Assembly (NCBI GenBank): GCA_022496185.1
Contig: WTXG01000128.1
Span: 44,969-108,968, forward strand
Origin: Multifurca ochricompacta
Lineage: Eukaryota > Basidiomycota > Agaricomycetes > Russulales > Russulaceae
Length of the DNA stretch: 64,000 nt
Reading direction: 5' to 3'
Made by a program: the position numbers and the translations under genes. The notes under the pieces were generated by a model. The model did no database searches and was not told the origin of the DNA. It worked only from the letters and a program-made list of their open reading frames with translations. This document shows, in pieces, positions 35,111-45,959 of this stretch; positions within the stretch are counted from its first letter, which is position 1; the number at the start of each line of letters is the position of its first letter.

Positions 35111-36640
35111 ATGGCTTCATCCAGCCGCAGTCAGACCTTGCACAATGAAGAACTCATCAACCGCCGAGACGAGGATAATCTTTCACAACAAGTCCTTGGC
35201 TCTGCCGTCTGGAAAGATTTTGAAACCGAGTTTGGATACTACGTCTATCACGACGATCAGTACCAGCCAGTTGAATACGACGAACAGAAGAGGGTCTGGT
35301 ACTGTATCCGTTACTCTAGAAGCCATCGTTCCTGGGTTACTACAGGACCTGCCCCACCAGAGTATGGCCTAGGACCTTGGAGAGAAAATCCTCCAGCCAT
35401 TGTCACAGATTCAGAAACAGAAGAATACATCGAAGAAAGCAGCAAAGACGCACAAGTCATAGCCACTAGTTTTACGGCTCAGACAGTTGCACCTGAGAGT
35501 ACTACGTTCAGAACATCTGCTTTAGTCTCTCCCCAGATCACACAACAAACCTCAGACACCCTGACTATTACGTACCCAACAATGTCGACCATTGCTGCAC
35601 AGTTACCTGACCCCGCTCCCACTATCCCCGCTCCAAACCTCCCTCCCCCATCAGGACGCCTTACAGGAGTCCTGCCGACCACGTTTACCAGTGACCGATC
35701 ACAGAGCAAAAAGTTCATGCTCGAGTTCGAGACGTTCAAAAATTTCAATCATGACGTCCCCCAGATCGTGAACCCCTTCCAATGATCCAACCTCTTCCTC
35801 TTGCTTATCAGAGGGGATTCCGTCGATGATTGGACAATGGAGCAAATTGAATGGCTGAATGACAGAGTTACAGCCAGGATCAGAACCACAGACGAGGATC
35901 TGTGGGATGTAGTGGCGCAAAGATTTAAAGATGCCTTCACAGATGGGCAGGCCAAACAGAAGGCTGCCAGAGAATTGAAATCCCTGAAAATGGAGAGAGG
36001 GGACTTAGATGGCTATGTAGCCAGATTTTGCAACCTGGCCAAGAGAGCGGGGTATGATGTGAACGAAGAGGCAATGCTCGACCTCTTCTCCCAGGGACTG
36101 CCCAACCCCCTGGTGAAAAACATCATACAGTTCCATCACCCTGAATCATGGAGCCAGTGGACGAGTGCTGCCAGAACACAGCAGCAGGACTATCTAGACT
36201 TCCAAACATGATTTGGAGTTGATACAAAGAAGGGCAAAACTCGCGATCAGTGGAAAGCAGCGTTTGGGGTAAAACCTACCCATCCTTGAGACCCCAACGC
36301 TATGGACACATCGGCCGACTGTACCAAAGCCCATGCAGCCCTTACCAATGACGAAAAGAAAAACCTTATGAAGGAAGGGTGCTGCTTTCACTGCCAGGCA
36401 CAAGGACACATGTCGCGATTCTGCCCAAAGAAAACAGTTCATGCTGCTGAAGCAACAGTAGCCACTGCTACCACGACACCGCCAATCCAGAATCTACCCA
36501 CCCCAGTAAAAGAAAACCCGATAACTGCCCTGAAAACTAAAGAGCAGAAAGCAGCAGGTATCTGGGAACACATGATGAACGAAGATGAGGCAGTACGCGC
36601 CTTGATTGTCGATAAGGCATTTGGCCAGAAGGATTTTTGA
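35111..36640 (+). pseudogene. Gypsy-1 gag
   Basis: Capsid/nucleocapsid protein. Start MASSSRSQT, an acidic N-terminal region, a Retrotrans_gag core (SKKFMLEFETFKNFNHDVPQ, VDDWTMEQIEWLND, LDLFSQGLPNPLVKNI), and one CCHC knuckle CFHCQAQGHMSRFC near 36385. Three TGA stops (about 35783, 36209 and 36286) sit at positions that are arginine in other copies. The last codons are AAG GAT TTT TGA, overlapping pol in the -1 frame. Confidence 0.9.
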
Positions 36641-39600
36641 TCGGCTCGACCCCATCAGCCTGGGCAAGAGCACTCCATGTAACTTCTGTGTATACTAGTC
36701 GTTTCAAATCGTTGAAAATACCAGTACATTTTGAAACCAAACAGAAGACGGCCAACAGACAGATATTGATTGACTCGGGAGCAACAGACAACTTCATTAG
36801 CCAATGGCTCCAGAGGACGCTAGGATTGGGGACACAGTTACTCCCCCAAGAGAAAAACATTTGGAACATAGATGGGACAGCTAACAAAGCTGGGAAAATC
36901 ACACATTGCTGTGATTTAGAAGTACAGGTTGGGGAGCGAACAAAACAACTTCGCTTCCTCATCACGGATCTAGGAGAGGAAGACATGGTTCTAGGATACC
37001 CATGGTTGGCAGCATTCGAACCCAAGATCAACTGGGCAGAGGCCACCATGGATAAAGATTTCTATCCAGTTATCATTACATCCTTAGGATATGACTACGC
37101 TGCACGACATCCTCTCACCCATGCTATTGTCATGGGATCAGCCATCACCTGGAGTGACGTAGAACCTGTGGATCAGGTGTACTGTTATGTTACGAAAGCA
37201 TTGGAACTGGCCCAGGCAGAGGCACAGAAGAACCCAGAAAGAACGTTTGAAGAAGTGGTCCCTACAGAATATCATCGACATTGGAAGGTCTTCTCAGAGG
37301 AAGAGTCACAACGCTTCCCCCCCTCTCGACCTTGGGATCATGCTATTGACTTCATCCCGGATGCCCCGCGATCAGTAGACTGTAAAATTTATCCCCTATC
37401 ACAGCCAGAGAAGGAGGTGCTTTCTACCTTCCTGGAGGAACACCTGGCAAAAGGATACATACGACCTTCCAACTCGCCTTATGCATCACCCTTCTTTTTC
37501 ATTAAAAAGAAGGACAGGAAACTGTGACCGGTACAGGATTACAGACGGATTAATGAACTCACAGTGAAAAACAACTACCTGCTTCCTCTAATCTCAGAGA
37601 TTATTGACAAAATGCGTGATAAAGCCCTGTTTTCAAAAATGGACGTTCGTTGGGGATACAATAACATTCGCATCCAAGAAGGCGACCAGCCCAAAGCCGC
37701 CTTCAAGACCAATCAAGGACTCTTCGAACCCAATGTTATGTTCTTTGGCTTGACAAACTCACCAGCGACCTTCCAGGCCATGATGAACCACATTTTCTGA
37801 GACCTGATCCTCACAGAAGAGGTTGTAGTATATATGGATGATATCCTGGTAGCCACGAAAGACAACATTCACCATCACTGAACCCGAGTCCACAAGGTAC
37901 TGGAGATCCTAGCAAAACACGACCTCTATTTGAAACCTGCCAAATGTTCTTTCAAACAAAAAACCATTGAATATCTGGGTGTTATCCTGGAAGGAGGGCA
38001 AGTGCGCATGGACCCTGTAAAAGTGCAAGGCATTCGAGAATGGGCTGCTCCTCAGTGTACCAAGGACATCAGATCATTCATTGGATTTTGTAATTTCTAC
38101 CGATGTTTTGTCAAAGGATTCTCGGCCATCGCCCGACCGCTCAATGACTTGTTGAAAAAGGATGTGCCATGGCACTGGGACGAACTACAACAGCAGGCAA
38201 TCGACCGAATAAAAGCAATTATCAGTTCCGAGCCAGTCCTTATCCAACCTGACCTGGCCAACCCCTTTGAACTAGAGGTTGATGCTTCCATGTATGCCAA
38301 CGGCGCAGTCTTATCACAGAGAGATACCAGAGGAATTCTTCATCCTGTCGCATTTTACTCGGAAACGTTCTCATTGGCAGAAAGGAATTATGACATTTGG
38401 GACAGAGAATTATTGGCTATTGTAAAAGCGTTACGACATTGGCAACCATACTTGGCTGGATCCCCACACAAAACCATCATTTATACAGACCACTCCAACC
38501 TTTTGTACTGGAGAGAACTGCACAAGATCAGCCGACGAATAGCACGAGAAGTCTTGGAGCTTGAAGAGTACAACTTCACACTCAAGCACCTACCTGGAGC
38601 TTGTAATGCATGAGCTGATGCCCTGTCTAGACCAACTGGACAAGATGAAGGGGAAAACGACAATGATAATATCGTCGTTTTACCAGAAGATGTTTTCGCA
38701 AAAACCGCTGTTGTTAGCCTCCATGACATGGATCTATGGGCCCAAGTAACACAGAACATGAACCAGGAACTGTGCAAATCCTGGGCAGAGCCGCATAACA
38801 TAAAAATGAAAGATGGCCTCTGGTGGAAGGACAGCGATCGATTGGTTGTCACCAGTGGCGACAACATTAAGAGGGGGGTGATCCATTTTCACCATGACCT
38901 TCCCTCTGCAGGACACCCCGGCATCGCAAATACCTACGCCCTTGCCAAACAAGATTACTGGTGGCCAAACATGAAAAAGGATGTCGAAGCATATGTCAAA
39001 GGATGCGCAGAATGCCAGGCGAACAAAGTAAATACTCACCCAAGACTGCCGGCACCTTCACCCATTACGCCGATTGCAACAGCTCCCTTCCAGACCATCG
39101 CCATGGACTTCATTGTCAAACTCCCACAATCACAGGGATACGACTCGATACTCACCATCACAGACCATGACTATTCAAAGGCCGCCCTCTTCATCCCCTG
39201 TAATGAGACAATATCAGCGGAAGGAGTTGCAAAACTCTACCTGGACCATGTCTACCGGCATTATGGACTGCTGCAGAAGATTATTTCTGACCGAGACCCA
39301 TGATTTGCTTCCATGTTCGCACGAGCCCTCTGTAAATGTCTCGACATTCAGCAGAACATCTCTACCGCGTATCACCCCCAGACGGACGGACAGTCAGAAC
39401 GGACAAATCAGTGGCTAGAACAATATCTTCGATTTTGGTGTAACGAACGACAGAATGACTGGGCAGAGTGGCTGGTGACAGCTGAGTTTGCGCACAATAG
39501 TTGGGCAAATGGAACAACAAAGACCACTCCCTTCTCTCTTATTATGGGATGGAACCCTCGCACCACATGGACAGACAAACCCACGAACGTACCATCTGTG

Positions 39601-40206
39601 ACACAGCATATCGGCCAATGGGAGGAAATATGGGAATCGGCCAGTAGAAACCTTCAGAAGGCGCAAAGGACCCTAGCCGAGAAGCCTACTAAGTTTACGC
39701 CCTACCAGGTCGGAGATCAAGTCTGGTTAGAAGGGTGCAATATCCACACGTCGCACCCAACAGCAAAATTAGCTCCCAGACGTCATGGCCCCTTTGTAAT
39801 CGAACAGAAGCTTTCGGACATCACGTACAAGCTCACGTTACCTGCCACCTGGAAGATACACCCCGTCTTCCATGCTAGCCTTCTAACGCCGTACAAAGAA
39901 ACTGCCATTCACGGACAGAACTTTCCCAGACCCCCTCCTGACCTCATTGATGGCGAACCGGAGTGGGAAGTAGAATGTATTGCTGACGCAAAATGGAAGG
40001 GTTGAGGACATAATCGGAAGCTCCACTACTTGATCAAATGGAAGGGATTCCCAGATGCCGACAACTCATGGGAACCTGCTGCGGATGTCTTTGCGCCCAA
40101 ACTTATCGAAGACTTCTATAGATGCCACCCAGAGGCAGATAAAGAGCCAGAGAAAATACGGGTTGCTGAACATCTCTCCCCCCCACAATCAACCAGAAAC
40201 CCACTC
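36637..40206 (+). pseudogene. Gypsy-1 pol (PR, RT, RH, IN, chromodomain)
   Basis: Protease LIDSGATDNFIS near 36765. RT with VVYMDDILVAT near 37828. RNase H FELEVDASMYANGAVL near 38270. Integrase zinc finger (HHDLPSAGHPGIANT...CAECQ) and catalytic core (MDFIVKLP, ISDRDP, TDGQSERTNQW). C-terminal chromodomain YLIKWKGFPDADNSWEP near 40030, which marks chromoviruses and is thought to steer integration to marked chromatin. TGA stops at about 37525, 37798, 37879, 38611, 39301 and 40003. The frame continues without a stop into the extra ORF. Confidence 0.93.
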
Positions 40207-41396
40207 ATGTCCTCCTCTAAGATCCACGCCTCGGCCGCCATCGATGCATTTCCTGTACTTACTCCTGTGCATCCTCCTTCTCGTCCACTTTCTCCTATTG
40301 ACTACGATGCGACCGCCCAAGTGGCCCAAGGGGACAGAATCATTGACATCGATGAAGATTTTAATCTGCCCGAACACCCCCATCCCAACGACCTGATCGA
40401 TGTGGACTTCGGTGACGAATCCCCCGAATTCTCTTTCTTCCCCAACGACCCCAACTCCCAGTTTTATTTCCCGCTCATGATCCCATCGTCCAAGAATGAC
40501 AGCACCACAGAGGTGGCTAAGTATATTTATTACACCAATGAAGGTATGGACGTGGCTGGATGCTTGGAGAAAGGAGGACCTGTCTATGGGGCCCCAGTCT
40601 ACCTCAAGGAGAGAGACGTCAGGCGACTACATTACGTCCTAGGGCCCGAACACTTGCAGCACCTCTCAGCCCATGATCCATGCGCCTTCGCAATCAATGA
40701 AGTGCTTCGGGACCTGCAGATGCCACGACTGACTGCCGAAATTGCACGGCTCCGCAAGTTCCAGGCACTTCGGGACAACTTAGAAATGCAACGCCACGAC
40801 TATGAACAACAAATGGTGAAGATCAACCAAGGGGTTTTCGACATAGAGCATCATTTGGCAAGTATCAGGACAAGGTTGGAGAAAGGAGAGGCATACCAGA
40901 CTATTTCCGAACGGTACGCCGATATTTTTGCGCGACCCCTCCCTTGTCGCCGCCTCAACCTGGCACCCCGGCTTAACCCTCACTGCTTCGAAATGCCGTG
41001 CCTTCACGAAAACCCCAATGGCAAGCTTTGCTAGCGCTGCAACAGCAAGTATCACCTCAGCTGGTGCTGCCCCAAAGCTGCAAAACGATGCCGACACTGT
41101 CAAAGTACTTTGCACTGGAGTTGCCAATGCTTGTTCAGATGACTTACACAAGCCCCCACCATCCAGAACCCTCAGGATGGTGCGGCAAATGTCTCTCCCA
41201 CAATGCCGGACACTGAGAAATCGACTGTCACATTTATGACGGCTGCTTTCGCTGTGGGAGACAGGGGCCCTATGGTTTTCTACGAACACACATTTGCCCC
41301 ACAGACGAAGAAAAGGAGAACTACGACACTGATCACTACGCCATAGCCGATGACTATCTCTCCCTGGTCCAGGATGACGACAGTATGCCGATCTAG
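40207..41396 (+). pseudogene. Gypsy-1 extra 3' ORF with zinc knuckles (ORF3)
   Basis: Downstream of, and in frame with, the chromodomain. From MSSSKIHASAAIDAF, an acidic proline-rich region (EDFNLPEHPHPNDL), a conserved core (KYIYYTNEGMDVAGCLEKGG, PVYGAPVYL), two charged helical stretches resembling coiled coils (about 40720-40910), then CCHC knuckles (CNSKYHLSWCC, CRHCQSTLHWSCQC, and in a shifted frame CGKCLSHNAGH and CFRCGRQGPYGFLRTHIC). Lesions: TAG at 41032, TGA near 41137, a 1-nt deletion near 41165 and TGA near 41217. Function unknown; RNA binding is inferred from the knuckles. Confidence 0.8.
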
Positions 41397-41409
41397 CTGG
41401 CTCTGCTAG

Positions 41410-41427
41410 GACTTAGAGAGGGGGTAA
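41410..41427 (+). promoter_or_regulatory. Gypsy-1 polypurine tract
   Basis: ACTTAGAGAGGGGGTAA precedes the 3' LTR and is the expected plus-strand primer. Confidence 0.8.
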
Positions 41428-42020
41428 TGTTACAAACCCCACTGCGTCGTCTTGTTTTCTTTCCTCCATCATGTGACTCGTTGTTGGGACGTGTTGACCC
41501 TCTGTTGACTGTGTTGTGACTAGTTTTGTCCTTGTTTGTCCCTTATCTCTGACTCATGCTGTGCTTATCTATGACTCATACTTTACACCAGAACGCTTAC
41601 GTATTTTCCCACCAGAATCGCGACTATACCAGATTCATCTACATATATTCTCACCTGGCCCACTTGACTCCGTTCCCTCTTTGGATATATTACGACTTCA
41701 TTGATACGCCAAGTACGATGCTCCAATTCAGACTCCGATCTCTATTACGTATATAAGGCCTGCCTAGATAGCCTGTATGCCTTAGACTCGACTTCTTAAT
41801 CGACTTGGTGCATTACCTTCTGGGTGATTCCTAAGACCCGACCTTTGAATCGTCTCAGTGCTTCTGGCACTCTTCTGCTCACCGGTACTAAGGGATTAGC
41901 TCCTTGGTATTGACTTCTCACCTGAACTCCGTGTACTTGAAAGACAGTGCACACCTGACTTCGTAGTTTTGCTACGCGACTTATCACACATCGTGACGAA
42001 TGCCTGCACCAGGCATTACA
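41428..42020 (+). repeat. Gypsy-1 3' LTR
   Basis: 593 bp, ending GGCATTACA and followed by the target duplication AATGG. Differences from the 5' LTR are mostly transitions at CpG sites. Confidence 0.93.
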
Positions 42021-42317
42021 AATGGAAGCCGCAGTACCATGGTATGCGGCATTGAACCCAGAGGGTCTGATGGGGTGGAAGAAATCCTCCAGTGGTTGGG
42101 AGACCACGGGAGGGGACACTGCCATTGGGGCGGCAGGCTGTGTCTCTGGGATGACTTCCTCAGAGTGGGAGGAGGCGCGGGAGGTGGGACGGGAGGGATA
42201 TGGGTTTGCGTGAGAGCACAAGCGTGTAGGCGTCGTTGGGGACTCGCGGCGAGCCTTCTTGCGGGAGGCGCGGGACTTAGCAGCCAAGTGCGGGGTATGG
42301 TCAAGGTCGGCCAAAGG

Positions 42318-42903
42318 TGTTACAATTTTTACCCTCTCTTCCTGTCTTCTTCACTCTCCCCAACGACAACCCTTCTTTACCACCTACTTTACACTTCCTG
42401 ATCACATCCCCGTCCTGGGATCCCTCACATGCCTTGCTTCCATCCCCGTGACTTGCTTTGCATCTGTTGACTGACTGTGTACTTATGTTTACTCTCTTAT
42501 CTTGTTATCTCTTTATCTTTATGACCGGACACTTACTTAATACCCTATCAGAAGCTAGGCTTTATGCCCTCCGTTTCCATATATTTGGGCCCACCTGATC
42601 CTAGTCCCTTATCGCATAGACGCCCATTCGATTACGTATATAAGTCTGCTGTAGCTACATGGTAGACTTCAGACTCGACTTATTGAATACATCGGTGCTT
42701 GTCTTCCGGACATCCCCTTTGAAACTCTGACTCGTTTGTCTCAGTGCTTTTGGCACTTTCCACTTAACATTGTCTTGAGGGGCAGCCCTTTGGACTTTGA
42801 CTCGCCTCACCTGAACTCCAGGAAGTCCTATTGACTTCCTATCTGAATCCATAGATTGAGCTGTCACACAAGTTGTGTGGAATGTCCCGCACCGGACGTA
42901 ACA
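42318..42903 (+). repeat. Solo LTR, Gypsy-2-related, in LINE-B ORF1
   Basis: 586 bp, TGTTACAATTTTT...CGGACGTAACA, with a perfect 5-bp duplication AAAGG (42313-42317 and 42904-42908). TATATAAG at 42637 is 34 nt before AGACTCGACTT at 42671. Confidence 0.92.
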
Positions 42904-43961
42904 AAAGGTGAGATGGCCAGAAGATTGATCTCAGCCTGGGCGCGTGCATGGCATTCGGCCGAGTATTGGAGTCGGAAGGCCAAGACCTCCTGAGAGACCT
43001 CAGCCCACATTTGTGCCTCCAGTTCAGACTGGACGTGGGCGTGGACTTGCTCTCACGCAGCATAAACTTCTGCCGTGACCTCAGTTTCAAGGTTTTGACA
43101 GTATTGAAGGCGCAGCTCCTCCATGAAGGCAGGTGTCACCACTTGGGCAAGCCATTCCGCACGGAGGTTAGCACACAGGGATGTGTCGATTTGGGCGCTG
43201 AGTGCCTCAAGGTGGGCTTGCGCCGACGACTGTCAGCCATTGACGATGTGGTGGAGCTGAGCCACCATGGCCTGGATGTGGGCCAACAGGGTTTGGGGGA
43301 CTTCAGCCCCACGCGGTAGGGAAACCACATCAATGAAATCACCCCCCTTGTGGTAATCGAGGAGGGAGATCATGGAAGGAGATCTTAGGAAGCCTCTGGT
43401 AATGGCCCCCAAAATGTTTCGGAGCAACCTGCCCCAGGAGACTGGTTCGAGACCAGTGTGATAAGCATGCTCACCTGAGCGCTGTAGGCCAGCATCAAGG
43501 AGCGCTGTGGTAATGCTGTTTGAGCGTTCCAGCATTGCCGCAGTAATGCCCATGTCAGACTGTGCATCCATGTGGAGGGCAGCCACAAGGTAATATAGAG
43601 AGTAGCCCATGCTACCCTCCGAAGCATTCTGAAGGTCCCGGCGATGGGCCTCATTAAGGTACTCAATGCAGCTTTCGTGGGCGGCCACATCGAGGTGAAG
43701 AGAGCGATCTGGTGTGTCAACCGGGTCGTAGAGCATGGGGCAGAGATATGCTAGTAGCACATTGTCTGATGCCAGCTCTGGCGGGAAGTTGATGGGGTTG
43801 ACAGCCCCATGGAGAAGGTGTGTGCCCCCGGTATGAGGGGGCAGGACGTAAGGAGGAGGAGGGGAGGGGGTCACAATCTGTGCCCCTATGGCGACAACAG
43901 ATGAGTCCGCTGAAGACGATGAACCCACCTCAATGGGGTTGGCAGCATTGCCACCAGACAT

Positions 43962-44106
43962 AGCGTGTTTGAAGACTTATGGGCTCTTGAGACCCACAAT
44001 GAGAGGACGAGAAACTTGGTTATGGTACAATCTAACTAACAAAAACACCCCAAAGTGAGCAAGGCTCAAGCTTGATGGTGGTGGTTTGGGAGAAAGAAGG
44101 ATGTGT
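43962..44106 (-). other. LINE-B 5' UTR
   Basis: 145 bp between the 5' end, defined by the 14-bp duplication at 44107-44120, and the ORF1 start at 43961. The first bases of the LINE read ACACATCCTTCTTTCTCCC. Confidence 0.75.
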
Positions 44107-44120
44107 GAGGTGAAGAAAAT

Positions 44121-44804
44121 GAGAAAATTGATGGTAGGGAATGGATGGGTAGCCAGCCCGGAGTTAAGACAGTATGATGTAGCTGACTCATCAGGAAAAT
44201 TACATCTGCTAGCATGACTAGAATGACTAGAAATGCCCTGATAGACTACCCATAATAGTAATGTTTACCATAATAGACAGTCTACCAGGGCATCTCTCAT
44301 CATTCTAGTCATTCTAGCAAATGTAATTTTCCTGATGGCCCGATAAGATGAACCTTGAAACTCGCACCATGCATTGGACGCTTTGAAGTATAGTAAAGTG
44401 TGTCTAAAAATGAGATCTAATATCAGAAAAGTTCTAGTTCAGGGCTCATACAAAGAGTTAACCAAGAGTGAAGGTGGCCGAAGGTTTCATGCCCAACGCT
44501 CACACTTTCTTACAGTATTTATTTTTTGGCATCACCCTTGGGATTTGTTTAAAAAATATCTAGTATGGATGGTTGTGTTTGGGTACGTGTGCCTCCATGG
44601 ATACAAATACGAAAAAAATAATATGTAGATGACTAACCCCAAAAGAGGGTTTATATGTTAAGGCGGTCGACAACTGCTGAAGAGAGAAGGTTCTTCACAG
44701 AAGGGCACGCATGTTAATGCTATAGATTTTGATTCATAGCTTGATTACGGTTACCTCATAAGTAGATGCAATAATGGTGTTCATAGAGCAGAGCGGCCTG
44801 TTGT
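44121..44804. other. Flank between LINE-B and hAT-A3
   Basis: Continuation of the pre-insertion locus that ends at 16741 on the other side of LINE-B. Apart from the 149-bp MITE no feature is recognised; an open frame at 44374-44628 has no known domain. Confidence 0.5.
44189..44337 (+). mobile_element. 149-bp hairpin MITE with CATCAGG ends
   Basis: CATCAGGAAAATTACAT at the left and its complement at the right; the arms continue through GACTAGAATGACTAG-like motifs and GCCCTG/CAGGGC, so most of the element can fold into a hairpin. Ends match the longer element at 18479-20093. No convincing target duplication, partly because the ends are themselves symmetric. Confidence 0.78.
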
Positions 44805-45034
44805 TAGGGCATAGCACGAGTCCGGGTAACTCATGAGTTTTTTGAGTAGAGCCGTGGGAAAACTCGCAGGTATTGATACTCGTGGATCCGGGTGATCCAT
44901 GGGAAAATACTCACATGGATCCAGGTATTGATTTTGGCACCCTGGGTACCTGCACAGGTACTCGCAGAATACTTGTGGGAATATTATTATATAAAATTAT
45001 TTTTTTACTAGGCTCATCAACCTAGAACAGAAAT

Positions 45035-45110
45035 GGCTGAAACATGGATTGAACCTAAGACCTCCGGGAACAAGCTCAGTCCAGTGCTCTAACCACTAAG
45101 CCACCCAGCC
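45035..45110 (-). other. tRNA-like module in hAT-A3
   Basis: Same 76-nt module. The A-box and B-box are kept, while the middle (CTCAGTCCAGTGC on the plus strand) has lost two CpGs. Confidence 0.6.
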
Positions 45111-45161
45111 TCACTAGTAAAGACACACAATATATTATATATAGGGTTATGCAGAATTGAT

Positions 45162-45503
45162 TTTATCACTTGTATCTATTTAATTGTGAATGCGTTTTGA
45201 TCTTATCACTTGTATTATCTTAGATGTATATCTTTAGTATCTAATTAATTGTGAATGCATTTTTGATCTTATCACTTAGATGTACATCCCAAGTATCTAA
45301 TTAATTGTGAACACATTTTTGATCTTATCACTTAGATGTACATCCCAAGTATCTAATTAATTGTGAACGCATTTTGATCTTATCACTTGTATTAGATGTA
45401 TATCCCAAGTATCTAATTATCTGTGAACACATTTTTGATCTTATCACTTAGATGTATATCCTAAGTATCTAATTAATTGTGAATGCGTTTTTGATCTTAT
45501 CAA
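45162..45503 (+). repeat. Tandem array of hAT-A3 (six units)
   Basis: Six units of the 56-bp repeat; fewest among the four copies. Confidence 0.88.
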
Positions 45504-45959
45504 TTAGGCGTGATCCCGGCATCTTTGTACCGACGTGTGCTGACACATGCATTCTTAAGCCTACCTTCCTAGATAGGAAGGCAATGCACAGTCCGATCGG
45601 CGTGCCCCACACTTCGCGTTTTTTCGTGTTTTTTCGCATTTCTATAGATATTGTAACTGATTCTTGTTTTATTTTGGATCGGATGCATGATCTGACTTGA
45701 AACTTCGTGGGATTGTAGTAATATATATATTCTTTCTGTGTATGCAAGATGAAGATCTCTGGCTGCCTCAAACCTTACAAGTAAACCTACGAGTATACCC
45801 ACAAGTACTCGGATCTGTGCGAGTATAGGACTCGTGGCTCCAGGTGATCCGTGGGAACATACTCATGCAGATCCGAGTATGGGATTATCTAATCTAAATA
45901 CCCATGAGTTCGGATCCAGGTAACTCACAAGTGCACTCGTGCTAGGCCCTACCTGTTGT

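Larger units (their letters stand above)
34495..42020 (+). mobile_element. Gypsy-1, complete Ty3/gypsy chromovirus
   Basis: 7526 bp with 594- and 593-bp LTRs (TGTTACAAACC...GCRTTACA) and a perfect 5-bp duplication AATGG (34490-34494 and 42021-42025). It sits inside LINE-B ORF1 in the opposite orientation. Order: LTR, self-priming type primer site, gag, protease, RT, RNase H, integrase, chromodomain, extra zinc-knuckle ORF, polypurine tract, LTR. About a dozen stops, nearly all TGA, disable it. Confidence 0.95.
31837..43961 (-). pseudogene. LINE-B ORF1: large gag-like protein with CCHC knuckles
   Basis: RNA-binding ORF1 product. Net 1,135 codons (stop included) after removing a solo LTR (42318-42903), Gypsy-1 and a second solo LTR (32836-33428). 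The N-terminal part (43961 to about 43230) starts MSGGNAANPIEVGSSSS. One TGA (about 43232) follows IVNG. Next comes a glutamate/alanine-rich helical stretch (about 43180-42910), then basic and proline-rich linkers (42310-42030 and 34490-34050). A globular segment at about 33900-33440 contains FTFAGVHPLQSILPYEPALV, and a cluster of CCHC-like knuckles lies at about 32820-32560 (CGRCHKLGHH, CYKCGGAHPFAEHNVHC, CLLCGQVGHHAHSTKC). It is very long for a LINE ORF1. Confidence 0.8.
16756..44106 (-). mobile_element. LINE-B, full-length LINE split by four insertions
   Basis: The 3' end is the poly(T) block at about 16755-16777 and the 5' end is at 44106. The 14-bp sequence GAGGTGAAGAAAAT flanks both sides. 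Subtracting the copia element, two solo LTRs and Gypsy-1, each with a 5-bp duplication, leaves about 7,765 bp. The LINE has a 145-bp 5' UTR, ORF1 (gag-like) and ORF2 (endonuclease, RT, RNase H-like, CCHC), whose frames are restored exactly by the subtraction. Compared with LINE-A it shows many CpG to TpG/CpA changes (for example arginine to histidine or cysteine) and several TGA stops. Confidence 0.9.
44805..45951 (+). mobile_element. hAT-A3, decayed copy
   Basis: 1147 bp, with a perfect 8-bp duplication CCTGTTGT (44797-44804 and 45952-45959). Six tandem units instead of ten or eleven. Most differences from the other copies are C-to-T or G-to-A at CpG positions, including inside the tRNA-like module at 45035-45110. 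Oldest-looking hAT-A copy here. Confidence 0.92.

Noticed and set aside
40030..41034. Extra gypsy ORF as an envelope gene
   Set aside because: No signal peptide, TM anchor or cysteine pattern of env proteins; zinc knuckles point to a nucleic-acid-binding role.
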